A stretch of DNA of 64,000 bases from Salinicola lusitanus. GTDB lineage: Bacteria; Pseudomonadota; Gammaproteobacteria; Pseudomonadales; Halomonadaceae. The notes beneath the pieces were generated by a model. That model had not been told where the DNA came from, did no database searches, and was given only the letters and a program-made list of their open reading frames with translations. The DNA is taken from the NCBI RefSeq assembly GCF_003206045.1, contig NZ_PZJM01000001.1, forward strand, positions 62,807-126,806. Direction: 5' to 3'. This document shows, one piece after another, positions 56,586 through 64,000 of this stretch; position 1 is the first letter of the stretch, and each line of letters begins with the position of its first letter. The position numbers and the translations under genes are program-made.

Positions 56586-57419
56586 CTAGCGTGCTCTGGC
56601 GAGCTGCGGGTTCAGTGCATCATCCAGCCCTTCGCCGACCAGATTGAGCGCCAGCACCGTGAGCAGGATCGCCACCCCCGGAATGACCGACAGCCACCAG
56701 GCCTGGCGCATGACCGTCCGTGCGGCGCCGATCATGTAGCCCCAGGACATGGTGTCCGGATCGCCGAGACCGAGGAAGGAGAGCGAGGATTCCAGCAGGA
56801 TCGCCGTGGCCACCATGAGCGAGGCCAGCACGATCACCGGCGAGAGCGTATTGGGCAGGATCTGCTTGATGATGATGTCACGGTGGGTCTGGCCGACCAG
56901 GCGCGCCGCCTCGACGTACTCGCGATGTTTGATCGAGAGAAATTCACCGCGCACCAGGCGCGCCACCGGCGGCCAGCTGACGATGGCGATGGCCAGCACG
57001 ATGGAGAACGTGCTCGGCTCCATGATCGCCACCAGCACGATCGCTAGCGCAAAGTTGGGAATGGTCTGGAAGAACTCGGTGAAGCGCATCAGGGCGTCGT
57101 CGATCTTGCCACCGAAATACCCCGCCAGCGCCCCAAGGGGCACCCCGATGGCGAGCGCCACCACGGTGGAGATCAAGCCGATCAGCAGCGACACCCAGGC
57201 GCCGTGGGCCAGCCCCGCAGCGACGTCGCGCCCCATGACATCGGTGCCCAGCCAGAAACCGGAGACCTCCCCCGGCGCCAGAAACGGCCGCTGCACCATG
57301 CGCCAGGGCGAGTCGGGATAGAGAAAGGGCGCCAGCAAGGCCAGCAGCACCACCAGACCGAGAATCACCAGCCCCACCAGGGCGCCGCGATTCTGGGCAA
57401 AGCGTTTGAAGAAATTCAT
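56586..57419 (-). CDS. Dipeptide-type ABC transporter permease (DppC)
   Basis: 277 residues, six hydrophobic helices. GTDVMGRDVAAGLAHGAWVSLLIG and the EAA loop EYVEAARLVGQTHRDIIIKQILPN are typical of DppC/OppC. Separated from the ATPase gene by 10 bases but from dppB by an unusual structured gap of 209 bases. Confidence 0.92.
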   Translation of the reverse strand: MNFFKRFAQNRGALVGLVILGLVVLLALLAPFLYPDSPWRMVQRPFLAPGEVSGFWLGTDVMGRDVAAGLAHGAWVSLLIGLISTVVALAIGVPLGALAGYFGGKIDDALMRFTEFFQTIPNFALAIVLVAIMEPSTFSIVLAIAIVSWPPVARLVRGEFLSIKHREYVEAARLVGQTHRDIIIKQILPNTLSPVIVLASLMVATAILLESSLSFLGLGDPDTMSWGYMIGAARTVMRQAWWLSVIPGVAILLTVLALNLVGEGLDDALNPQLARAR

Positions 57420-57628
57420 GCGGCCCCCAAAGAAAGAGTTGCCTGGATCGCCGAGCGGAATGAAGCGCGAGGCGCTCGGCGCGTAGAGAGCAAGACATAA
57501 CTGGCTGTTAGGATTGCGCTAGAGCACCGCGCACCATTTCGCCGGGAGCGAAATGGAACAGCCGTAGGCTGGCCTTCGGTGGCCGCCAGGACGGCGGCCA
57601 TAGCAAAGCGATTCGTCCGCGCAGACAT
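57420..57628 (-). other. Structured non-coding gap between dppB and dppC
   Basis: Within 209 bases there are several perfect inverted repeats: CGCCGAGCG / CGCTCGGCG (57449-57481), CATTTCGC / GCGAAATG (57535-57555), CAGCC / GGCTG (57559-57571) and GGCCGCC / GGCGGCC (57581-57599). No ORF with a ribosome site is seen. It may be a REP/BIME-like element, an mRNA stabiliser or a processed RNA. Confidence 0.6.
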
Positions 57629-58609
57629 TCAGGTAGCGCCCTGCTTGATACGCGGATCGGCGAGTCGATAGATCACGTCGGTCAGCATGTTGAACAGGAT
57701 CACCAGCAGCGCGCAGAAGAAGAAGATGCCCAGTAGCAGGTTGTAGTCCCGCTGCATCAGCGCCTCGTACATCAGCCGGCCGATGCCGGGCCAGGCGAAC
57801 ACGGTCTCGGTCAGCACCGCCCCGCCCACCATCTGCCCGGCCTGCAGTCCGGCCAGGGTAATGATCGGCAACAGCGCGTTGCGCAGGATATGCCGACGCT
57901 GGATCACTCCGGGCGCCAGCCCCTTGGCCCGCGCCGTCTTGACGAAATCCTGCTGCGACACGCTCAGCATCGAGGTGCGCGTCATCCGGGTGTAGACCGC
58001 CATGAAGAACAGCCCCAGCGTCAGCGCCGGCAGCATCAGATGAACCGCGACGTCGCCGACGTGGGCCAGGCCGGTGTAGTCGGCGCCGACCGTCGAGTAG
58101 CCGTAGGCGGGCAGCCAGTCCAGCGTCACCGAGAAGACCAGCACCGCCATCATCGCCACCCAGTAGAGCGGCGTGGCGTAGAACAGCAGCGCCAGCCCCA
58201 TGATGATCGACCCCGATGGCCGTTTGGCGCGCATGGCGGCCAGCGTCCCCGCGATGATCCCGAACAGCAGCGAGATGCAGAACGCCGCGCCGGTGAGCAG
58301 CAGCGTCGCCGGCAATCGATCCAGGATCAGATCGAGCACCGGCATCTGCTGGCGATAGGAGTAGCCGAAGTCGAGCTGCAATACCCCGCTCATGTAGCGC
58401 CAGAGCTGCACCGGCAGTGGCTGGTCGAGACCGAAGCGTTCGCGCAGGTCGTCGAGGAACTGCTGGTCGGTCGCCCCGGCTTCGCCCGCCATGACGGCCG
58501 CGGGATCGCCGGGAGCGGCGTGAATCAGGAAGAAATTGAACACCAGGATCGCCAACAGCACGATGACGGCCTTGCCGACGCGACCCAGGATCAGAGAGAC
58601 ATAAGCCAT
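57629..58609 (-). CDS. Dipeptide-type ABC transporter permease (DppB)
   Basis: 326 residues from ATG 58609 (GAGGACAGAACC upstream). A first helix is followed by the FFLIHAAPGDPAA loop characteristic of DppB/OppB, then GLAPGVIQRRHILRNALLPIITLAGLQ as the EAA loop. Longer frame start at 58648 discounted. Confidence 0.92.
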   Translation of the reverse strand: MAYVSLILGRVGKAVIVLLAILVFNFFLIHAAPGDPAAVMAGEAGATDQQFLDDLRERFGLDQPLPVQLWRYMSGVLQLDFGYSYRQQMPVLDLILDRLPATLLLTGAAFCISLLFGIIAGTLAAMRAKRPSGSIIMGLALLFYATPLYWVAMMAVLVFSVTLDWLPAYGYSTVGADYTGLAHVGDVAVHLMLPALTLGLFFMAVYTRMTRTSMLSVSQQDFVKTARAKGLAPGVIQRRHILRNALLPIITLAGLQAGQMVGGAVLTETVFAWPGIGRLMYEALMQRDYNLLLGIFFFCALLVILFNMLTDVIYRLADPRIKQGAT

Positions 58610-58681
58610 GGTTCTGTCCTCGTCGAGCGTCGGCCACCCGCAGGCCACCGACGCTTGCTACCGAAACGAAACCGGGGTCGT

Positions 58682-60253
58682 CTACTGCTCGATCCAGGCG
58701 TTCTTGAACCCATCGTTGAGACCGATACCGGTGGTGATCAGGTCATGCACGTTGCAGCGGTAGATCGTCGGCTGCGCCAGCTCCATGATCCACGCCAGCG
58801 GCACGTCTTCGTGCAGCGTCTGCTGAATCTGGTCGTACATCGCCTGGCGTTTGTCGGCGTCGTTCTCCACCGCGGCAGCGGCGAACAGCTTGTCGATCTC
58901 GGGGTTCTCGTAGCCCTCGACGTTGTTCCACGGCGAGCCCTTGGCGATATTGCTGGAGACGTAGGTCCGCGCGATACCCAGTGACGGGTCGCCATACTGG
59001 AACAGGTAGGTGAAGGCGATATCGTAGTCCCAGTCACTCACTTTCTGGTTCCAACCCGCCACGTCCGAGGATTCGGTTTCGATGTTGATACCCACATCCT
59101 CGAGGTTCTGGCGCACGGCTTCCGCCCAGCGGGTCCAGGTCTCGCCATAGGGCAGCGGCAACAGGCGCACCGGTTCGCCGTCGTAACCCATCTCGTCTAG
59201 CAGTTCCTCTGCCTTGTCCGGATCGTAGGGGTACGGCTGGAGATCGTCGTCATGAGCGGCCAGGGTCGAACTGAATGGGCCGTTGGGCACCTTGCCCAGT
59301 CCATTCCAGAGCACGTTCTTGGCGAAATCGCGATCGAGGGCGTACATCACCGCCTGGCGGAAGCGCTTGTCGGCGGTCGGCCCTTCACGGTTGTTGAGCC
59401 ACAGCATGGCGAACGGGTTGAAGTACTCGTTGCCCGCTTCCGTCATGCAGCTTCCGTCCATCCCGGCAAGACGCGGGATATCGAAGTTCTCCACCGACCC
59501 GGCGGGCATGATGTTCAGGGTCCCGTTCTCGTAGGCCGCTGCCCGGGACGCCGCATCCGGGATCACGTGCCAGTAGATCTTGTCGAGATAGGGCTTGCCC
59601 GCTTCGTAGTAGTCCGGATTCTTGTCCAGCTCGATCACCGAGCCGCGATCCCATTTGGCGAACTCGAACGGGCCGGTGCCGATCGGGTGGTTGTTGGCCG
59701 GATTGTTGTAGAAGTCGGTGCCTTCATAGAGATGCTTGGGCACGATCGGCAGGGTGCCGACCTCGAAGGCCTGGATGAAGGCCGGGAATGGCTGCTTGAG
59801 CGTGAAGACCACCGTCTCGTCGTCCGGCGCCTCGATGCTGGCGACGTGGTCGAGAATCGCCCGGGTTCGCGGGTTGGTCTCGCGCAGGAACACGTCGGCG
59901 GAGAACACCACGTCGGCGGCGGAGAACGCCTCGCCGTCATGCCAGGTCACGTCGGGGTGCAGATGGAAGGTGTAGGTCAGGCCGTCGTCGCTGATCTCCC
60001 AGGAGGTCGCCAGCTGGGGCATCGGCTCGAGCTCGGCGTCGTAACGCAGCAACCCTTCGAAGATATTCCCGGCCACCCGCTGGGTCGGGGCATTCTGGAC
60101 CAGCGGCAGCATCAGCCCCGGCGGCTCGGGTTGAATGGCGACATTGGCGACACCGCCGGATTGTGGCGTTTCCTGAGCCACGGCGGGCAGTGCGACGGCA
60201 AGCGATAGTGCGGCCGCCGTCAGACGGCCGGTCACGGACGATAGCAGGGTCAT
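58682..60253 (-). CDS. Peptide-type ABC transporter substrate-binding protein (DppA-like)
   Basis: 523 residues of the SBP_bac_5 family. Signal peptide at 1-26 (ending AVAQ), then ATSWEISDDGLTYTFHLHPDVTWHDGEAFSAADVVFS, the family signature. Such proteins bind di- and oligopeptides, nickel, opines or glycosides. Neighbouring amidohydrolases and an aldolase argue for something other than plain dipeptides. Confidence 0.92.
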   Translation of the reverse strand: MTLLSSVTGRLTAAALSLAVALPAVAQETPQSGGVANVAIQPEPPGLMLPLVQNAPTQRVAGNIFEGLLRYDAELEPMPQLATSWEISDDGLTYTFHLHPDVTWHDGEAFSAADVVFSADVFLRETNPRTRAILDHVASIEAPDDETVVFTLKQPFPAFIQAFEVGTLPIVPKHLYEGTDFYNNPANNHPIGTGPFEFAKWDRGSVIELDKNPDYYEAGKPYLDKIYWHVIPDAASRAAAYENGTLNIMPAGSVENFDIPRLAGMDGSCMTEAGNEYFNPFAMLWLNNREGPTADKRFRQAVMYALDRDFAKNVLWNGLGKVPNGPFSSTLAAHDDDLQPYPYDPDKAEELLDEMGYDGEPVRLLPLPYGETWTRWAEAVRQNLEDVGINIETESSDVAGWNQKVSDWDYDIAFTYLFQYGDPSLGIARTYVSSNIAKGSPWNNVEGYENPEIDKLFAAAAVENDADKRQAMYDQIQQTLHEDVPLAWIMELAQPTIYRCNVHDLITTGIGLNDGFKNAWIEQ

Positions 60254-60471
60254 GGCAGATCTCGTCGTTATTGGATTTGTCGAATCTTCGAACCACTGGC
60301 AAAGCGACTTTCAGACGCCTTCAGCGCGGTGTGTTCAGGGTTACCGCGCGCCTTCTCGTGTCTAGCTTGGTGATGTCCAACCTCGTTCCATCCAGCCTCG
60401 TTTCCTTCCAGCCTCGTGATGGCCCACCGCAGGGATCGGCGACAGGCGCGCGAGCTTCCGGCGGCGCGTCG

Positions 60472-61239
60472 TCAGCCCTCGAAATCGGGCTGAATGCGCT
60501 TCAACAGGCGCAAGTAGGCGTCCCACTCCGGGTCGTGATCGGTGACACCGTGATCCGCGTCCCACTTTTCGTACTGCTGGGCGGTGTGCTCGGCCAGGGC
60601 GTCGTCCACCCGGCGGACTTTCATGCCGCTGCCCATCAGCGCGAGCTGCGCCTGACAGCTGCGCTCGAGGTTGTGCATCCGTTTGAACGCCTCGCCGACG
60701 CTGCGGCCACACACCAGCATGCCGTGATTGCGCAGCACCATGATCGGCTTGTCGCCCAGATCCGCGACCAGGCGCTCGCGCTCGGCCAGGTCCAGGGCGA
60801 TCCCTTCGTAGTCGTGATAAGCGGTGCGGCCGTGGAACTCCATCGACCACTGGTTCAAGGGCAACAACCCCTCTTCCAGGCACGAGACGGCGACACCGGC
60901 CACCGAGTGGGTATGCAGCACACAGTGAACGTCCGGGCGCGCCTCGTGGATCGCACTGTGGATGGTGAAGCCGGCCTTGTTGATCCCGGCACGCTCCGGA
61001 TCGTCGACCACGTTGCCGTCGAGGTCGACGGTCACCAGATTGGCTGCGGTCACTTCCTCGAAACGATAACCGTAGGGGTTGATCAGGAAGTTCTCCTTGC
61101 CCGCCTCGGCACGCGCGGAAATATGCGTATAGATGCTGTCATCCAGGCCGAAGTGCGCGATCAGCCGATAGGCTGCCGCCAGGTCGCGGCGGGCGGCCTG
61201 TGTCGAGGCGTGGTGGGCGTCAGTCGCCATTTCCATCAT
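60472..61239 (-). CDS. Class II aldolase/adducin family protein
   Basis: 255 residues. The Zn motif HTHSVAG (CVLHTHS), SIYTHISAR and RNHGMLVCGRS are canonical for L-fuculose-phosphate-aldolase-like proteins. Many members act as decarboxylases or on unknown substrates. MMEM or MEM starts are equivalent. A palindrome at 61332 lies upstream, shared with the divergent GntR gene. Confidence 0.88.
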   Translation of the reverse strand: MMEMATDAHHASTQAARRDLAAAYRLIAHFGLDDSIYTHISARAEAGKENFLINPYGYRFEEVTAANLVTVDLDGNVVDDPERAGINKAGFTIHSAIHEARPDVHCVLHTHSVAGVAVSCLEEGLLPLNQWSMEFHGRTAYHDYEGIALDLAERERLVADLGDKPIMVLRNHGMLVCGRSVGEAFKRMHNLERSCQAQLALMGSGMKVRRVDDALAEHTAQQYEKWDADHGVTDHDPEWDAYLRLLKRIQPDFEG

Positions 61240-61331
61240 CGATCTCCTGTGGGGACTTGGGGCGTTGCCGTTGTCATCGGTGACCGCGTTGTCGAGCGGG
61301 CCTGGCGATTAACCTATCAGGCCATCCTCAA

Positions 61332-61350
61332 ACTGTCGACACTCGACAGT
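61332..61350. promoter_or_regulatory. Candidate operator of the divergent GntR regulator
   Basis: ACTGTCGA-CAC-TCGACAGT, a perfect 8-bp inverted repeat centred in the 174-base divergent region between the aldolase and gntR genes. Autoregulation and control of the catabolic operon are inferred. Confidence 0.6.
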
Positions 61351-61413
61351 CGACCCGATACGATCGCTGAGAGAGTATCTGAACGATGCCAACCGCCAGC
61401 CAAACGAGATGAC

Positions 61414-62097
61414 ATGACGACGACCACACGGGGATTCGCCACCATCCAGCAGCGCGATCTGGTCAACCAGATTGCCGACATGCTGACGGAAGCGCTGCTC
61501 AAGGGGGAGTTCGCACCCGGCGTGCATCTGGCCGAAGCGCAGCTGGCACGCGACTTCGGCGTCAGTCGTGCCCCGGTGCGGGAAGCGGCACGCCTGCTCG
61601 AAAGTCGTGGCATGCTGGTCTCCCAGCCCCGGCGCGGCTTCTTCGTGCGTACCTTCAACGCCGACGAGCTGGATGACGTCTACGACCTGCGCCTCTGCCT
61701 CGAACGCCACGCCATTCGCCTGCTGGCCGGCAAGTTGACCGCCGCGATGGAAGCGGCGCTCAGCCATCAGCTCGAGACGATGCGCCAGGTGGCCCGCGAC
61801 GGCACCGCCGTGCAGCAGATCGAGGAGGATGTCGCGTTCCACCGCATGCTGTGCGAGTTCAGCGGTAACCAGCGCCTGGTGCGCGTGTTCGACGAGCTGT
61901 GTCACGAGATGCGCTTCTGCATTCTGCTGATCGGCCAGCTCTACGATGACCCCCTGCGCGTCGCCGATACCCACGAGCCGATTCTGGAGGCGCTGCGCAC
62001 CCGCTCGCCCGACGCCGGCGAGGCGGCGCTGGATTACCACATCGGCGTCGCCCAGCAGCGGGTGGTGGAGATGTTCCGGGAACGTGCCAAGGGCTGA
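61414..62097 (+). CDS. GntR family transcriptional regulator (FCD subfamily)
   Basis: 227 residues: winged helix with HLAEAQLARDFGVSRAPVREAARLLESRGML (about 40-70), then the FCD domain with DDVYDLRLCLERHAIRLL and metal-site His residues (DVAFHRMLCEFSGN). It is probably the local regulator of the ABC/deacetylase cluster. ATG 61414 is the first start giving a proper N-terminus. Confidence 0.9.
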   Translation: MTTTTRGFATIQQRDLVNQIADMLTEALLKGEFAPGVHLAEAQLARDFGVSRAPVREAARLLESRGMLVSQPRRGFFVRTFNADELDDVYDLRLCLERHAIRLLAGKLTAAMEAALSHQLETMRQVARDGTAVQQIEEDVAFHRMLCEFSGNQRLVRVFDELCHEMRFCILLIGQLYDDPLRVADTHEPILEALRTRSPDAGEAALDYHIGVAQQRVVEMFRERAKG

Positions 62098-62187
62098 CTG
62101 CGGCTTCGGCGCTCGTGGGCACGACAGACGGCTCTGGCCGCGCGGCTGACGCCGGTGTCGAAGACTTTCCGACAAGTGGAGAACAAT

Positions 62188-63213
62188 ATGCATGTCTTCG
62201 TCAGTGACGCTCACCGCGATCACGACCCGCAGTTCTTCGTCGTGCGCGGTCAGGTCCGCCGCAGCAACGAGCAGCCGGAGCGGGCCGATCGCCTGCAGCG
62301 CTCTGCGGCCAGCGCCGGCCATACCCTCGTCACCGCGGATACCGAGGTCGACCACGACACGCTGGCAGCCGTGCATACGCCGCGCTATCTCGACTTCCTC
62401 GAACACGTCCATAGCCGCTGGCTGGCCCTGGAGGACCGCAACCCGGAGGAGGTGGTCGCCAACGTCCACCCCTTTCCCGGCGAGCCCTGCACCTACCCGG
62501 ATCATCTGGTCGGGCGGGTCGGCTTCCACCTGGGCGATATGGCCGCCTCGATCGGGCCCGGCACCTGGCGGGCGGCGAGAGGTGCCGCCCAGTGCGCCCT
62601 GGGCGCGGCTCGCCACGTCCAGTCAGGCCACCGCCTCGCCTATGCGCTGTGCCGCCCCCCGGGGCACCACGCCTATGCAGAGCGTGCCAACGGTTTCTGC
62701 TATCTCAACAACGCCGCCATCGCCGCCAGCGAGCTGCGCAGCCACCATGCGCGGGTGGCGATACTCGATATCGACGTTCACCACGGCAATGGCACCCAGG
62801 GCATCTTCTACCACCGCGACGACGTGCTGACGGTCTCGCTGCACGCCGACCCGCACTTCATGACGCCCTTCTTCACCGGTCACGCCCATGAAACCGGGCG
62901 CGATGCCGGCGAGGGCTACAACCTCAACCTGCCGCTGCCCCAGGGGCTCGAGACCGATGGTTACCTGCGCCAGCTGAGCCGCGCCTGCGAGCGCATCGCC
63001 GACTTCGCCCCCGGCGCGCTCGTCGTCTCGCTCGGTCTCGACATCTACGCACACGACCCCTACCAGGGTGTCGCGGTAACTACGGAGGGCTTTGCGCGGA
63101 TCACCCACCAGATCGCCCAGCTCGGCCTGCCCACCGTCATCGTGCAGGAGGGGGGCTACCTCTCCGACGCCCTCGGCGACAACCTGATCAGCGCGCTGTC
63201 GGGGTTCGAATGA
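62188..63213 (+). CDS. Histone deacetylase family protein (acetylpolyamine amidohydrolase-like)
   Basis: 341 residues, second copy of the fold in this locus. ALCRPPGHHAYAERANGFCYLNNAAIAA, VAILDIDVHHGNGTQGIFYHRDD and VSLGLDIYAHDP provide the His-Asp charge relay and Zn ligands. The N-terminus RGQVRRSNEQPERADRL is typical of polyamine deacetylases. Overlaps the next gene by 4 bases (ATGA). Confidence 0.9.
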   Translation: MHVFVSDAHRDHDPQFFVVRGQVRRSNEQPERADRLQRSAASAGHTLVTADTEVDHDTLAAVHTPRYLDFLEHVHSRWLALEDRNPEEVVANVHPFPGEPCTYPDHLVGRVGFHLGDMAASIGPGTWRAARGAAQCALGAARHVQSGHRLAYALCRPPGHHAYAERANGFCYLNNAAIAASELRSHHARVAILDIDVHHGNGTQGIFYHRDDVLTVSLHADPHFMTPFFTGHAHETGRDAGEGYNLNLPLPQGLETDGYLRQLSRACERIADFAPGALVVSLGLDIYAHDPYQGVAVTTEGFARITHQIAQLGLPTVIVQEGGYLSDALGDNLISALSGFE

Positions 63214-64000
63214 CGACGATTCCCGCACACGAGACCACGGACGTCCTCGCGGCCACGGCCCTGACGGTGTCGCCAGAGACCGCCCAACGAGTGCTGGCCG
63301 AGCGCTTCGGCCTCGCTGCCACCCTCGAGCCGCTCAGCGGCGAGCGCGACTGCAATTTCCGCGCGGCGACGGCCGACGGCCAGCGCTATCTGCTCAAGTT
63401 CACCCACCCGGCGGAGCGCCAGGCGGTGAGCGATTTTCAGGTCCGGGCGCTGATGCACCTGGCCGAACAGGACCCGGCCCTGCCGGTCCCGCGGGTGCTG
63501 CGCGACCGCGATGGCGATCCAGCGCCGCCGCTGCGTCTCGACGACGGCCGCGTCAGTCACGTGCGCCTGTCGACCTTCCTGCCCGGCACGCCACTGGCCG
63601 ACCGGGTGGCCTCCCCGCCTTTCCAGTTCAGGCTCGGCGGCTGGCTGGCGCGGATCGATACCGCCCTGGCCGACTTCGACCACCCGGTTCGCGAGCTGTC
63701 GATGCCATGGGACCTGCAGCGCGCCGACGACCTGCTGCCGCAGACCGACAGCCTCGATGACGCCTCGCGCCAGCGCATCCGCGACCTGCTCCAGCGCTTC
63801 GCCGAGCAGCTGCGCCCGCGCCTGGCGGTGCTGCCGCGTCAACCGATCCATAACGACCTCAACGGTCACAACGTGCTGTTTGCCCCGACCGCGGACGACG
63901 CCAACGCCGCGCCCGAACACCCCGCCGCGATCATCGATTTCGGCGACATGCTGTTCGCCCCGCGGGTGATCGATCTCGCCGTGGCCGCGGCCTACCAGAT
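63210..64000 (+). CDS. Phosphotransferase (APH/hydroxylysine kinase-like), partial
   Basis: 263 codons are present and the gene runs off the window. NFRAATADGQRYLLKFTHPAE is the nucleotide-binding Lys region, PIHNDLNGHNVLF the catalytic loop with Asp, and AIIDFGDM the metal-binding motif. Related kinases of the hydroxylysine kinase group are often fused to or followed by a class III aminotransferase. Translational coupling to the deacetylase suggests sequential steps on one amine. Confidence 0.85.
   Translation, partial: MTTIPAHETTDVLAATALTVSPETAQRVLAERFGLAATLEPLSGERDCNFRAATADGQRYLLKFTHPAERQAVSDFQVRALMHLAEQDPALPVPRVLRDRDGDPAPPLRLDDGRVSHVRLSTFLPGTPLADRVASPPFQFRLGGWLARIDTALADFDHPVRELSMPWDLQRADDLLPQTDSLDDASRQRIRDLLQRFAEQLRPRLAVLPRQPIHNDLNGHNVLFAPTADDANAAPEHPAAIIDFGDMLFAPRVIDLAVAAAYQ

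Noticed and set aside
60377..60422. Three imperfect 15-16 base repeats (CCAGCCTCGTT-like) between dppA and the aldolase gene
   Set aside because: Noted as real but short and degenerate; no clear meaning and not symmetric enough for an operator.

Overview
The window is GC-rich, densely coded DNA from a gammaproteobacterium. The gene set suggests a halophilic or marine member of the Halomonadaceae (Halomonas-like): BCCT and TRAP transporters, a full hut region with hutD and hutF, PxpABC 5-oxoprolinase, OpgD, and several ABC-type catabolic clusters. The family assignment is inference from gene content; no rRNA or other marker gene is present.

Layout. 1-2.7 kb: the end of a branched-chain amino acid ABC permease operon (livH end, livM) convergent with a Leu/Ile/Val-type binding protein. 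2.9-4.7 kb: small secreted or unknown proteins and a SIMPL-domain protein. 4.74-6.78 kb: a visibly AT-richer island read entirely on the minus strand. It consists of three gene cassettes bounded by attC-type sites, with no integrase in the window (a CALIN-like array). The cassettes carry a TIR-like effector gene (probable phage defence), a small unknown protein, and a GNAT acetyltransferase broken by an in-frame amber codon. 7.15-10.03 kb: a zinc uptake operon with a Zur-type operator, an unlisted 48-codon His-rich membrane ORF, znuC, znuB and a His/Asp-repeat ZnuA. 10.1-15.9 kb: an AlkX/YcaQ-type DNA glycosylase, OmpW and an Aae-type efflux operon. Two different heptanucleotide tandem repeats follow stop codons here.

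16-26 kb: a catabolic locus with PxpA, an aminotransferase, a 2-hydroxyacid dehydrogenase, an M20 amidohydrolase, PxpB, PxpC, a TRAP transporter and a GntR regulator. Similar palindromic sites lie upstream of the transcription units. 26-39.4 kb: mostly housekeeping or single genes (M42 peptidase, polysaccharide deacetylase, YuiF-like antiporter, OpgD, FMN hydroxyacid oxidase, GloA, NlpC/P60 lipoprotein, peroxiredoxin). Among them is an unusual four-gene operon with two sulfotransferase-type proteins and two membrane proteins (30.1-33.8 kb).

39.5-51.2 kb: histidine utilisation. hutU, a BCCT transporter, a hutH-like gene and hutI are on the minus strand; hutF and a YjiH transporter are divergent; hutC, hutD and an orphan quaternary-amine-type binding protein follow. 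Three identical TGTATATACA boxes mark the three promoter regions. The HutH-like protein lacks the Ala-Ser-Gly triad that forms the MIO cofactor, and hutG is not in the window.

51.3-64 kb: small genes, then a catabolic cluster built round a peptide-type ABC transporter (fused DppD-DppF, DppC, DppB, DppA). With it are two histone-deacetylase-like amidohydrolases, a GhrA-like reductase, a class II aldolase, a GntR regulator and a phosphotransferase cut by the window edge. The substrate is unknown; an N-acetylated amine or amino acid is a reasonable guess.
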